Shown one piece after another: positions 45,001-57,395 of a stretch of DNA of 64,000 bases. The DNA comes from Massospora cicadina. Taxonomy: Eukaryota; Entomophthoromycota; Entomophthoromycetes; Entomophthorales; Entomophthoraceae. The stretch covers positions 120,863 to 184,862 of the forward strand of contig JAKSZP010006692.1 in assembly GCA_022478985.1 (NCBI GenBank), written 5' to 3'. The notes beneath the pieces were generated by a model. The model did not search any database, had not been told where the DNA came from, and saw nothing but the letters and a program-made list of their open reading frames with translations. The position numbers and the translations under genes were made by a program. Within the stretch, counting starts at the first letter, position 1. Every line of letters starts with the position of its first letter.

Positions 45001-46378
45001 TCAGAAGCGGTTGGGAGGACCCTCTGGTTCTATCCCACCACGGCTCATTTTGGCCATGCTCCGCGTCTGTACTTCAACTCTTTCACTGCCATTGTTGGTT
45101 CCCTTAATCTGAACCAATGATTCAAGGGAATTGCGGTTTTTTGCATTTGCATCAACTTTTCCTGCACAGGTCTCATGTTGATTCGATGCGGGTTGTTGAT
45201 TGGATTTTATATTTTTGAGGTTCAACTTTGTTGCATTGTGCACCGCATTTTCACCCAAAATGCTGTTGCATTGTTCCTCAGTATGTGCATGACTGATGAC
45301 GCTTTGTGGCTCAGTCTGGTTACTGTGAAAATTTTTGACCTGGGCATATTGTTCTGATTGGTTGGTTTGGTAAATATCTGAAATATCTTCCTGAATTTGT
45401 CTGTGGTTAATGGTGGATTCCGCGTGTGCCGCCGCTTCAGCTGCTGCTCTCTTGCGGGCTTTTTGTGCTGCTTTACGCTGTTTACTTGTAACTGGGTCCA
45501 CGATGGAGTATAGTCCATCTTCACCCCAGCGGAATGGGTGGTGGCCATCAGTCATTTTGGTGAAGTTTTCATTATCTTCGTCCATAGCTTCTTCACAAAA
45601 ATCATTTTCCATTAAGCCCTCTTTTACAGGGCATGCATGTTCCTTGTGGCCCAGTGAGCTGCAGTGGTTGCAGATGGGTGGTGCGCGTTCTGGTGTAACT
45701 CAGAATGCAGCTGACTGGCCCCCATCTGCAAAGTGAAATTCTGCTGCGCGGGGAATTCTGGATAATCCTCTTCCACTTCTAGGAAGGGGTTGATTACAGC
45801 GATAGCTTTGCCTGTGCACAGGTCGGGCATTAAGTGGAATCGCTGTAATTCAAGTTGTTAGATTTCTCCATAGGCCACAAGACCTTTGCAGAGCTCCTCC
45901 TCGATTACCTAATGAGGAAGGTTGGTGGGGAGCGAGTCAAAGGAAATGAACAAAGTTTTTGCTTTGTTCCATCTGGTGCGCGCGGTGTGCACAATTTTTT
46001 GCCCTCAGGGAGGGCAATTTCCACGCAGATTTTTGCTGTGGCATCAGCTTCATTGGCTGTTTCAAAACCAATATTGATCCAACCACAGCCCATGTTGTTG
46101 GTGGCTATGTACACCGCGTGAGGGAAAATTGAGGGCTGTGTCTCACATGTTTTCTCCCACAGGGTTGGTGACTCATCCCCAAGGAAGAGTCTGATCCCAT
46201 GTTCCACCTTTGACAAAGGTTGGTTGAATTGAATGTATATGTATTGTGCGTGCTTTACAGTAAATACCATAACCCCAGATGGTGTCTGAGTTTGCGATTT
46301 CTTTGCAGATTGGGTTCCTGGTCCCCCTCCAGGGCGTTTCTTGCCCTTAGTTGCACCGTTAAGCGCACCGCTTGCCAC
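45001..46378 (-). pseudogene. LINE-A ORF1: RNA-binding CCHC protein
   Basis: The first 157 residues (46378-45905) are open, with a basic Gly/Lys start and an MGCGWINIGFET segment like the folded domain of such ORF1 proteins. After a shift comes LCTGKAIAVINP near 45800, then a CX2CX4HX4C knuckle (CNHCSSLGHKEHAC) at 45631-45672, then a 203-residue open frame (45612-45001) with an Arg/Lys/Ala helix and a polar tail, ending in TGA at 45001-45003. The usual true start may lie a few codons upstream near 46410, where the frame resembles the LINE-B N-terminus. Confidence 0.8.
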
Positions 46379-46498
46379 GACGCTCGCCCATGTTTTATTT
46401 TTTTAATAAGTCGCCCATCTTTCCTGTGTGTGATTATCCAAATTTGCTGTTTGAATCGAATTGTAGTAACTAAAGTGATTGTTACTAGAAAGAAAAAA

Positions 46499-46516
46499 GA
46501 GTCCAGCATTACTTTT
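46499..46516. repeat. LINE-A target duplication, right
   Basis: Second copy of GAGTCCAGCATTACTTTT, next to the LINE-A 5' end. Confidence 0.9.
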
Positions 46517-48800
46517 AAATAGTATTTATTCTTGTTCCATATATATATTCTGGCTTATCCATTTCCTAATGTATTGTGGCTTCATTCTAAATGGTTAACG
46601 TCTAAAACCATAAATAAGGTAACCATTCAGTATATTTTTCTTATATTATACCCCATCAAGAACCCTATTGTTTCAATATTGTGCTTTAGCACTTCTGTTA
46701 TGGCTCATATTTGTCCTCTGAAGATCCTGACTTTATTAGTAGGTCTTGTATTTGTACAGCTTCGCTGGTGTCCAAATTGAGTAGGGGCAATCTGTTCACT
46801 CCATGCATATTCATGTGTCACATCCCTGCTAGATACGCAATATTCAAGGCATAGTGCTGAAGTTTTAACACCAACATAAATAGCTTTTAGTAAAAATTGT
46901 TTTCTGTAACCACTATAAGGAAGCAAGGTCCATAACAACTGTAAAATTTTACCTTAAGGGAAGGACCAAATGTGTTTCACCTTAAGTAGACTTGCTAGGC
47001 ATTATTTCATCATGACATTGTAATTTTGCTCAGCCTTTTAAAATCTCTTTCTGTAATAAGACACCAAGCGTTCAATTCTTCATCATTTAGTTGCAAGAAA
47101 ATGGCCTTATAGTTATATTGAAAGTTTCTGTAAAAAGAAATAATGGCTTTGCATAGTCCATTTAGCACTTAATTAGTCTTCTTTTCAATAAATCCTTATA
47201 AACTTAAACTCAATTCTTTGTTATATTACCTATACAAAGGGGGTATTCTTTATAAAGTAAGTAAACAAGAGGTTTGGAAAGTTGAGAGAAATTGGTAATA
47301 TATTGATGGTAATACCCCATCATATCCTATAAATAACTGTTTACCTCTAAAACTCTATAATTCAAAAACCTTGGAGATCGCTTTGACCTTATTTTATAAA
47401 AGTTAAATCTTTTTCTATGATATGATATGTCCTAAGATTTTTATAATTGTTAGAAGAAGGTACACTTCACAGGCTTAAGTGTGATGTTTCTTTCTTTTGA
47501 TCATTATTACTGACTTGAGTTAGTCAAAATCTTCAGTAAAAGTGTTTGAGATCAAAGTTATGAAAGCTAAATAAATAATCACGCATCTCAGTTTGAGATC
47601 TTGCATGATGTGATCCATTACCCATTAGAACAAAGCGGGTGCATTAGATAATTTCTAGGAAAGCTTGGTAAGTTGAAATAATCCATCCAGCATAAAAAAG
47701 CGCACTTTTCTTCGTCTTCTGGCAATATATCCATCTTCCAGTTACCACTAGCTGGTCCATTGCAGAGAAGAAATTTGAGTTGGAGATTCAATCAAGGCAT
47801 CATTGATTTGTAGAATGGGATAGCTGTCTTTCTTTTTAAAGCTGTTTAGCTTCTCATAATTCTTCACTATTCTGTGACCACCATTTTCTTCTTTATGAAT
47901 AACAGTGAGGATATGGCCTCTAGAGGGCACAAATTAAGCCAACATTTATAAATTTTTTAGCTTGGTTTTCAAGTATTGCTCCATTACCTTTTTTTAGTAC
48001 TAGAGTTGCTCCTCTACCTTCAACTTCAAAATAGCCTTGATTGTATTAGTTTGATTTTCCTAAATTGATACTGTGTATCAGTTCTTCAAATGAACATTGA
48101 TTGACATCTTACATCTAAAAACATCATGTTAACCTTCACCTAGGTGTTGCACCTTCTCATTTATTTTTGACTAATTTATCAGATATCTAGTTTTGAGATA
48201 TGCTGCAAATTTTGATATTGGCGGGTAGGCCCAAATCAAGCTTAATGCAAATAAAATGCATTTTATCAAATTACTGATTTATAATTAGTTGTTTTTTCCA
48301 TCTCCTGGTGTTCCTAAACTAAGATGTTGTATCTCTTTCAGTTTTTCCAGTAAAACCAAACTGTAGTGGATATCTTTGCCAAAAATAACGGGTAATATTC
48401 TTGGTCAAATTTTCTGACTCCATCAATAATAGTGATGTGTAATAGACATCTTTAGAAGTAGCTTCAGGATTATGTTGGTTGAAACTACTCTTTGTTCTCC
48501 TGATTTTATAAACCTCCTTTATAGCTTAAAAATAGTAATTTGTCTGCTGAAACTACTAAATTTGGAGAGCTTTTCATATTTTTTCCATAAGTAGGATAAT
48601 GTAAAAGCAAAGTAAAAACAGGTTACTCAACTAGACAACAGTCTTTCTTTTTTCTAGGTTCTTTATTATCCAGAAAAAGGACAATACATAAATGATTAGT
48701 GTAAATAACTTTTCTATAATTAATATCTCCTTTATGATTAATCATAAATTGCGATCCAATATGTATGTTATACTAACTATTGTCTAAGACGATTGCAAAA
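46517..48800 (-). pseudogene. G4 pol: integrase start, RNase H and RT remnants
   Basis: The clearest part is 47748-47930, where the frame reads PSRGHILTVIHKEENGGHR and IVKNYEKLNSFKKKDSYPI, the fingers region of a gypsy RT. Rightward to 48800 are linker-like scraps. Leftward, 46700-47300 should be RNase H and the His half of the integrase finger, but I read only fragments (a 77-residue frame at 46705-46938). Catalytic boxes are not recognisable. Confidence 0.5.
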
Positions 48801-49049
48801 GATAATAACTCTTGTTTGCCAAAATGAATTAGAAAAGAAATTAGGCACCTATTGCTTTTGGTGTTAAGCCGACCTGAAGTGCTATACTCCAGGGTGTACT
48901 TGAGGTCTGAGCGAGTTTGGTCTTATTGATGAGCCAAAATGTATGATGTTATTCCGTGATTATGGTTCCAAGATAGCCATCATCTAGTCCTTTTAAATAT
49001 CCACTTCTGATTTGATTATTGTTACTCCAAATTTTAGTGGTAGGTCTTA

Positions 49050-50190
49050 ATCCCTTTTAAGGTAAAATTTGCATTAAGCTTTCTCTAAATCTCATGATAA
49101 ACTTCTTGATTTCCACTAGATTGTGTACATTTAAAATAAAATGAACTAATAGACCAAAGTACTGGTCAGCATTATTGGTCATATCAATTACTCTCAGGAA
49201 AAATGACTTGACTGAGCTAGGTGTCCTTTGGGACTTGGGCGTCATCAAAATATTTGGTGTTTAAGTGATCCAGTATTGTTATCTCAGTGGATTACTTAAA
49301 ATTGACTGATTTTAGTTTTATAGTCCCCTTCAGAGTCGTCACTGGTGTAGTTCTCAATGCATGTGAGGTGAGCGATTAGTAATGTTTTTGTGTCAGGTAT
49401 TTTAGTCTGGTCACCTATAGACGTACCTGACCCTAAGTCAACCGCCCTTTCCTGCTCATCAAGGTCACGGTTCTTCTTGAAGAACTCATCAACAGCGTGG
49501 TTATGCTTCTTTCAATAGTAGAATTTTAGCTTCTCCAACTTTTGGAGTTGGTTTCCTCCACAGTATACACTATGGGTTTTGTGGAGCTTTTTGGGTGGTT
49601 TCCAGCTTATATATAAATTACATCTAGAAGAGCTTTCTTGATATCCGATACAGAGTTGAAGCTTTGTTTGATTTAAGTGATGTACATTGCTAAGTCGAGT
49701 ATACTATGTAAAGAAGAAACATGATAGATATGGCAGCATCCAATATGAGAATTTTTCAAGGCATCAGAGTTTGAGCCTTGATATAGAAGCAATCCACAAA
49801 TTCATCTATGGGTTCAGTTTAGTGTGGTTTAATCTTCATGAAGGTTCTTTTCATCATTCAGAGTACCCTGGAACCTAATCTATAGATAAGCGCTTCTTCA
49901 CTTTACCACAGTTATTCAGGTTGTCACGTGAGGTATCATAACCTCCTGCGCCATGTGATTTTAAATAAGACAAGATATGCTTACCCTTTTGATATAATGT
50001 GCACCTTCCACTGTGGTCTCATAGACATAGAGCTATGTTATAAATCTTTCTCCAGGTGTAAACTTGTCCTCAAAGGTATTTGAAGGAAGTGTCTTATAAT
50101 TTGTGATTACATCTACTCTGGGAACTTTTGATTCAGTAATCTATGTATGCATGTTGAATTACTCAACTTGTCAAGAGAGTCAGCCAATTT
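49050..50190 (-). pseudogene. G4 protease/Gag junction region, decayed
   Basis: Minus-strand text includes FFLRVIDMTNNADQYFGLLV at 49140-49220, TLKGTIKLKSVNFK near 49320, and SKVPRVDVITNYKTLPS near 50110. The frames are open only in pieces. Position between RT and Gag suggests the C-terminal half of Gag and the protease, but no DTG triad is visible. 48800-49050 shows nothing recognisable. Confidence 0.35.
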
Positions 50191-50200
50191 ATTCTTGTAG

Positions 50201-50954
50201 TGAGTTTGTATTTTTCAGCCATTTGTTTGTCAGTGTCCTTTATAGGCCAAGCAAATATTAATTAAATTAGTGTCAGCAGGCTTCCTTGTGCATATTTCTT
50301 CACTAGGGAAAAGCTCTTTGTCTTTTCTAAGCGAATGATTTATCACTAGAACATAAGTACTTTGGCAGGTGGGTTTATAGCCCATTGAAACTATCTTTTA
50401 TCATTAGTTTCACGGTTCCTTAGTGAACATTTTAACTTAATATGAGATAGTTTATATGAAATTAAAAAGTCACTTTCAAGTAAATAAGCAGAACTAATAG
50501 TACTTCTAGGAAAATAATAAACAATCTTAGTAATATCAGAATGATCAGCGTAAAATGTCAAGGATATACTACCCTAGATATTTTGCAAGATAAAGGGAAC
50601 AATGACCAGATAAAGTATATAGGGTAGACAGAGTTAAGATAAGATGAGACGAACTGAGGCTGAAATAAAGCCTTGATTTCTACCTTGAAAGATAATAATT
50701 TAGATAGGGAAAATCACCCTATTTTATTTAAGTGGAGCCTGATCAGGAGACCTATCTCAAATTTATTTAGTTAAAAATTCAGTGTTTATAAAGCATTTGA
50801 TTTGAAATTTGTGGTTAATAATAAATTTTAGGCCTTGAGTCCAATAAGATATTAATTTATAAGTAACAACAAAAATAGGACACGATTTCCTAAATGAATA
50901 AATGATTCAAAAGTCCAAGGTTTAGGCTTCACAATTTTTAGGCAAACCTTAAAA
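50201..50954 (-). repeat. G5 3' LTR
   Basis: Begins TGAGTTTGTATTTTT and matches 59541-60296 throughout, with an almost unchanged stretch around gatgagacgaactgaggctg (50643, 59986). Right end is set by alignment to the CCTAACA end of its partner. Confidence 0.8.
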
Positions 50955-51107
50955 TGTCCCTCCAAGCCTTGACTGGGGGTGACAATAATTTTGCTAGGGC
51001 TGGCTAGCCTGGTTAGGGTCCCAAAATCATAATCAGTTTAAGTATAATAAACCAGAGCAGATGGGTTAGATATTGGCCCAGCGAGCCAGAGTTTTGTTTC
51101 AGTCTCA

Positions 51108-51407
51108 TCATTTGTAGGCAATTGGTAGGATGGTAAACCTTTTATTAACATTGTTCTTGACTTTATTCTCTCTGAAAAGTTTGATTCTGAAGAGGCGAGG
51201 ATCAAAAGGTTTTATCATCTCATATTGCTCAGGATTGGCAAGCTTCATTTCATAATTAAGGCTGAGGGATAGTGCATAAAAATAGTTTAACTTCTTTAGT
51301 GGCTTGCTTGAGTCAGGCTTATCCTTGGGCTTGTAGAGTATTATGATATCTGGTACTTCATTCAGAGAAACAAGCTGGTTAAGGGATTTTGTCAAGGATT
51401 TGTGCAA
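51108..51407 (-). pseudogene. G5 internal frame, unknown
   Basis: A 99-residue open frame: Lys-rich start, then IIILYKPKDKPDSSK, SLNYEMKLANPEQYEMIKPF and a basic NKVKNNVNKRF tail. It may be the C-terminal part of a Gag-like protein of G5. No RT or integrase motif in the surrounding 50955-52098. Confidence 0.35.
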
Positions 51408-52098
51408 CCATATGATGAGAACATATATTAAATTAGAAGTTCACCATAGTTACAGATAAAGTTAAATTTTGGTTGGGAGGAATTAGTTCAGAAGATTGGA
51501 TGTAATTGTCAAAATAGTAAAAAAAAGCATTTGGGTTGCTTTCCCCTATTTGACATGACTGCAGAGGCAAAAAATTTGTTTATAGCCTAACTCTAACTCT
51601 AAACAGAAGTTATACAGTCTACATTCAATTTTTTCTGATGAGATTTATCTTAAAAGATGGAAGTTTGCTGCATTTATGGGTAAATATAAGATAGGATTAG
51701 GAGGCGTCAAGTTATCAGATTAAGATAAGGGCCAAATTAATGAAGGGAGAGCGCTTTGTTTATTTGTGCTGGTTGACATGTTGAAGTTGAAGAGTTAAGT
51801 CTATGGCCTTACATCAAATTATTATGGAAATTTGGGTAGTTTGGCTATTTATAAAATGGAGGCAAATACTATTAAGTAGGCATCTAAAATCAGAATTTTA
51901 ATGGACTGGCAAGTTGGATCCTTGAAGTCCAAGCTGATTTCAGGTGGCAGATTTCCAATGATTATGTTTTTATAATTAAATGCCACTTCATCTTGCCTTT
52001 TAAAATACCATCACTATTTTGGGATAGCCAGCTTTAAGGTTTAAATTGGGAAGTTTGGGGTCAAAGCTGATTTGAAGGCCAGTAAAAATTGTTAGAAC

Positions 52099-52116
52099 TT
52101 TAGGCTATTGATTTGA
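52099..52116. repeat. LINE-B target duplication, left
   Basis: TTTAGGCTATTGATTTGA; the partner at 57377-57395 is TTTAGGTTATTGGTTTTGA, with two transitions and one extra T. Confidence 0.75.
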
Positions 52117-52213
52117 CTTCTCTCTTGTTACAAACACTTTTGCAACAAAATTCAATTCAAGTCTGGTAGGAGGTTGATAATATCATTGAGGAGATTAGTT
52201 GGCACCCAATGTC

Positions 52214-53617
52214 AGGGAGAAGTTGGGCGAGCAAAGTCAAGGTCACAGGTGTTGGCCCCGCGATATCTAAATTTTGCAAACGCCCCGGCGAGCCCAGGGG
52301 AATAGATAAACAAAAAAACCAGCGGTTACCATTTACCCAGAAACTTTAGCTTGGCAAGAGCGATGCAACCAGTACATCAATATGTCACACTCCAACTACT
52401 CTCATTGGTGGAACACGGGGTGTGGGTATTCCTGGATGTTCAGCAGATGGCGCATTGGGAGAGGTTTTGTGGGGATGTACACACTCATTTCCCAAACATG
52501 GTGTATGTTGCACCCCATTCCATGCCATGTGGTTGGCTGGATCTTGGCTTCAAAAGTAAGGAAGCGGCAGATGAAGCCACAATGGTGCACGTTATAGTAG
52601 ACATCCCAGACAGACAGTGGGTCATTAGAACTAAGCACACCCGTTGGACAAAATCAAATAAAAGTTTTGTAACTTTTGACTTTCTGCCCACCTATGGTCA
52701 AATGCACCGTACTTGAACAACACCTGAAGGCTGGGCTCACCATATATGGCGAAATGCAATCCTTCAAAATGCAGCGCTTTACGCTAATGCCAAACCTGTG
52801 CACAGGAAAAGCAATTGCAGTCCTAACCCCATCCAAAGAGATAGCGAAGGATCTGACCCAAATCCCACATACCACTTTTGTCAACATTGATGGGCATGAC
52901 ACCTACCCTTTCAGGGTCACCGTGGACAGCGCACCTCCCATCTGCGCATTATGTAGCGCTTTTGGCCACAAGGCCCACACCTGCCCCGCCAAGGAGGACA
53001 TTACTTATCGAGAGTTTCCCTCAGATTCTACGGATGGTGGAGAAGCCCACTATGAACTGACATCTGACACAAAGGCAGCCTTCCCGTGGGGAGTGCAACG
53101 ATGCTACATCCTAGTAAAGACAATATCCCCACAAGAGCGGAATAAGGCCAAACAGGCCCACAAGGCGGCAGCCAAGGAGGCGTCCAAGACTGCTTCCGCC
53201 ATCCTGTCATCCCAGCTTCATGAGGACATCGAGACTTTTGCATTGGAAGCATCTCATGAATCCCTTGACCAATCAGATTGGGACACCCAAGTCAATTGGG
53301 CCCTCCAAGCTGAACACCCGCTGGGCGAGTCAGTTTCACCTGACCAATGCACCCAAGCATCAATTGAGACCAAATTGGTCACCAACTTTCCAGCCAATAT
53401 TCCACTTCCAAGTGATGGTGCACCACAAATGCACGCACCGCAAAAATCTCATGTCGCAGCAGGTAAAAAAGCAAAGGCAAAAGCCAACACAAACTTAACT
53501 GCTAAAGCTAACCATTTCAACAATTACACAGTAGCATCATGTACCTGGGGCGCCATCAAGTGCTGTGAAGAAATTGAGGAGGCTGAAGGGCTTGGGTGCC
53601 CTTCCCCTCACACCTAA
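52214..53617 (+). pseudogene. LINE-B ORF1: RNA-binding CCHC protein
   Basis: I place the start at ATG 52214 because the following MSGRSWASKV aligns with the LINE-A N-terminus (WAS). The frame shifts near 52347; the folded part runs 52351-52716 with MPCGWLDLGFKSKEAADEA. The rest (52676-53617) is open for 313 residues: LCTGKAIAVLTP, the CX2CX4HX4C knuckle CALCSAFGHKAHTC at 52943-52984, an Ala/Lys helix near 53150, and a polar tail ending in TAA at 53615-53617. ORF1 would package LINE RNA. Confidence 0.82.
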
Positions 53618-53623
53618 GGTGCA

Positions 53624-56600
53624 ATGGGGGAGCCTTTACTTTAGGGATGTTGAACATTGCTGGACTCAAGGCCTCGCCATCCTGGGCTAGTAAACTGAGT
53701 TTTTTACAAAATAATTTAACCATGGACATACTGGCCATTCAGGAAACCCACTGTCCGCGTGGCTCTGTTGATACATGGAAATCCATGCTCCTCCCTTCTC
53801 TCTCCTTCTGGTCTGAGCACTGTGGGTGCTAGTTTGAGTGAACGATAATTTTAAATTTATAGCATTTTTATTCTTAAACGGCTGCATCCTTGTTGTCACT
53901 TTTTTGTGGGATGACAAAGTGCATGCTATTGCTAATGTTTACACCTTGACCTGTAAACAAGAACGTTGGGAATTTTTCTCATCAGTCAATTCCATTCCGT
54001 TGCCCCCTGATCCTTTCATCATTGGTGATATGAACTGCTGGTTGAGCCCATCCACAGACCGCTGGCCCTCATCACCTACATCCCCACAGGGACACGTAGA
54101 ACTCTGCATTATCAAAGCCACCCTAGGGTTGGTCGATACTTTGCACGTCATGCTCCACTACTCAAAAACATGTTGTGCCCCCATATCCACAATGGTTAGT
54201 TAAGGTTCATGTCCCGCATCAACCTTATCCTCACACCGTTGAAATTTTGTACCCAAATTTCCCATTTCACCACGAAAAAAATCAATTTCTCTAACCACAG
54301 GATGGTATTGATCTCCTTCCATTTATCCAACCTAGCGGCTCAGGCTCCAAAATGGTGCAAACTTCACCCAGCCAAAATCACGTCGCCAAGATTTTCCTCA
54401 TGGGTGTAATCTGCAGCCACGGCTCCAGAGTTTGCTGCACCGCTTTGTGCAGATCCAATTTCCACAAGGTCTACCTTAAAGGCGAGCACAATATGTCAGG
54501 CTCGCCACCTTTCCTCCCGCTGCTCACAGTCCACCTTGGCAGTCATTTCGCGCGCTCTGGCAGAGTTGGACCACCTGGAGTCCAACATCCCAACCGCGGG
54601 CTACAGCCCAGCTTGGGGTCACAAGTGGGAGGAAGTAGCCACCCACCTTAACGCTCTAGTGTGACAACACAAGCATTGAATTTGTGTTCAGTAAAAAGCT
54701 GAACACATTACAGAGGGTGACACATGCTCCGCTTAATTTTTTCGGAAATTTCTTGCACCATGCTAGAGCTTGGCCTGCACTCAGGTGCGAAGGCCAGACA
54801 ATTCCGTAGAGGATATGCCAGCTGAAGTGGCGATCAAAATACAAAACTATTACTCCAAGTTGTATTGATCTGAACTAATTCAGCTGGCCAAAATGGCAAA
54901 TTTTCTCAAAAGTGCACACATCCACACTGTTTCCCATTTCCAAGAGTTGATGAATTTTATTACTTGGGATAAACTCTGGTCTGCCGTTTGCGGTGCACCA
55001 TATAGGAAATGCCCAGGCCTGGATGACATTCCTTATGAGTTCTATAAGAAGTATTTCGAGGATTTATCCCCTTGCTGCTTGCCTCTCTTAACCAAGGCCT
55101 TTTGGAAACGCGCCTCCTACCAGGAGGGCAAGAGGCCTACACCATTACACTATTCAAAAAAGGGGATAAGCTGGACTTGGCCAACTGGCGCCCCATTTCT
55201 CCTACTAACACAGACACAAATTTTTTACTAAAATATGGCTAACCATCTCAGAATTGCTGCCTCTGCTCTCATCTCCCCTGAAAAATTCAGTTTCATACAT
55301 AAAAGGTCGATTTGGGACAACATACACACTGTAGCCGATGTCTGTCAGTCCACGGCCTTTGGTGCACTTGTATTTTTAGACCAACAGAAGGCCTATGATA
55401 GAGTCAACTGTGAATACTTCAGAGCCTGCCTCCACCAGTTCCGCCTACCCCTCGCTTCATCAATTGGGTGATGTTGCTAACAGAATCCGCCACAATGGCT
55501 GTGCGTGGCCCTGGCTTTCTCACAGATGTAGTCCGCCCTCAAAGGGGCCTACGCCAAGGGGACCCTCTTAGCCCACTCTTGTATAACTTCAGCCTTGACC
55601 CGCTTCTTTAAAATGTGAATGCCCGCATTACTGGGGTCCACATGCAAGGCCAAGCCCCAGTCAAGAAGTTGGCATTTGCTGATGATTGTGTGGCTGGGGT
55701 GTCTAACAATCATGATGCACGCGCGAATGAAGCTACTATCCAGGTTTACTCTAGGGTAAGTAATGCTGCACTCAACGCCTCCAAAACCAAAATTATTCTC
55801 CTTGGTCGGTGTCAAACCCGCTGGGCCCCAGCTCCATGTTTCCTATCCGCCCCATCAGCTAGCGCACAAGTTAGCTTGCCCTGCCCACCCCACACCGCCC
55901 CGCTTGTGCTCCCCTTTGTGCCAAGCCCCACCGTGGGCCCTGTCCGCCATTTGGGGGTGTGGCTGGAGGCAGGTGGGTACGCCTCAATGGTGATGTAAAA
56001 CCATATTCTAGACAATGTGACGAAACGCATAGCTTCCCTCAGAGCCCGTCAGACTTCCCTTACAGGCAGGGTAGTACTAGCCAACTCTATGCTCCTCTCA
56101 AAAGTTTAGTTTGGTGCCCACGCCATCGCTTTTTCCCCAAGTTTCTTCAAATCACTGTATGCCCTTCTTCAAGGGTGCTTTGGTTGGGTCGCCCACTGCC
56201 AGTGCGCCTAGATGTCATGTTTGGCCCTCTCCATAGTGGTGGTATGGGACTGCTCAACTTAAAAGCCCATGCTGCCAAAATCCTTAGCACCTTTATCGCT
56301 GCCATTACCAACCCTGCAATTTCAGCCCAACACTGGTCTTGCACAGCCTGCTCCAACTTCTCCCGCGCCCTGGGCCTCACCAACCCGTCCCACCCACACT
56401 CTCTCTGTTGAAGTATCTGGCTTCCCGTCCTTTGGCAGCAGGCCCACATGGGACTTCACCCCACTTCAAAAGGATCCTCCTCTCCATGAGGAGCGCTGAG
56501 TGGAGGATTTGCATTAGTGGGCACACCGCCCAGAGGGGGCGCCCCTCTCCTCAGTTCACCCAGGAGGTACAGGGACTTCCCATTATAAACAGAGCGATAC

Positions 56601-57376
56601 CCATGAGGCCCCATATCTTGTCCAGGGTGGACTACCTGTACATGATGGAAATCCTCTATCCCTTTGATACCCAGTGAACCATTTGGAAGTACGCCCATCA
56701 CCCTCTTCTGCAGCCTCATATCCATTCCTATGTGTGGCGCTGCTCGAGATGGGTATACCAATCTGACAAACGCTCTAATGCTTTGCACTCATCCTGTGTC
56801 GTGTGTGGCCAGTATGGAACGCTGTTTCACTGCCTGTAAAAGTGCCCTCCATCTAAAGCGATATGGCGTGAGGTGCAACTTCTGCTTTGCCAGGATCAGG
56901 CGCAGCCCTTTAATCTGTCTAGGGACATGTTTGCTTTATCAATGGCCTCCCCTCTCCCACTCTCCCTTTGTGCCTTGGTGGTCACAATCTCCATGTGGAC
57001 TATCCACACGATTGTCTTGGATGCCATCTCAGGCTTCACCCCCACCCTCCAGGAAGCTGTACGCCGGTTCAAGTCTCACTTAGTGGACCACTTTCAAGCG
57101 TGGATGTTTGGGTACCTACCACCACGTCGCCGCCAGTTAGTCTCATCCTGGTTCCTAGTTTGGTTCATCAACTCAGACCCCTTCCTACACACGTGCTCAA
57201 TAGTGGCGCCTGCCCCTATACACGTGACCCCCTCCAAGTCTTGGCGTTCCTGCTGGCAACAGGAGATAGCATTAGCTTCTCTGGGGTGCCCTCCTTTTGC
57301 AGGAGTTTCGTTTTTCTATGGTGTCTTATCAGAAGTGTCAATCCCTTGGTCAGCCTTCCCTGCAATAAATTTAAAA
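53624..57376 (+). pseudogene. LINE-B ORF2: endonuclease, reverse transcriptase, CCHC
   Basis: ATG 53624 is 6 bases after the ORF1 stop. Endonuclease: GMLNIAGLKA, AIQETHCPRG near 53745, IGDMNCW near 54030 (GDFN with Phe to Met), SRINLIL near 54215 (Asp to Asn). RT: RKCPGLDDIPYEFYKKY near 55010, FSFIHKRSIWDNI near 55300, DQQKAYDRVNCEYF near 55390, RGLRQGDPLSPLLYNF near 55550, and the catalytic box AFADDC at 55675-55686. C-terminal CVVC...H...C (CX2CX7HX4C, one stop inside) at 56795-56845. The last part (56873-57415) is open for 180 residues and runs through the element end. Confidence 0.87.
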
Positions 57377-57395
57377 TTTAGGTTATTGGTTTTGA
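57377..57395. repeat. LINE-B target duplication, right
   Basis: TTTAGGTTATTGGTTTTGA, the diverged partner of 52099-52116. Confidence 0.75.

Larger units (their letters stand above)
41322..46498 (-). mobile_element. LINE-A: full-length Tad1-like non-LTR retrotransposon
   Basis: A 5177-bp insertion with perfect 18-bp target duplications. On the minus strand it has a 5' UTR of about 120 bases, ORF1 with a CCHC knuckle, ORF2 with APE endonuclease, RT and C-terminal CCHC, and a short A-rich end (ATTAAATAAA) without an evident 3' UTR. Both ORFs carry frameshifts. It is complete in length and inserted in the G4 integrase. LINE-B is a diverged copy in opposite orientation. Confidence 0.93.
52117..57376 (+). 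mobile_element. LINE-B: full-length Tad1-like LINE, nested in G5
   Basis: A 5.26-kb insertion with imperfect target duplications. The 5' UTR (52117-52213) aligns with that of LINE-A, followed by ORF1, a 6-base gap, ORF2, and an end at CCCTGCAATAAATTT. The target copies have diverged, so it is older than LINE-A. Same family, opposite orientation. Confidence 0.88.

Noticed and set aside
45410..45736. Plus-strand Ala/Ser-rich ORF near 45.5 kb
   Set aside because: Opposite strand of the Ala/Lys helix of LINE-A ORF1; shadow.
53220..53498. Extra plus-strand ORF in another frame of LINE-B
   Set aside because: It overlaps the well supported ORF1 frame (52676-53617) with its CCHC knuckle; it is a shadow.
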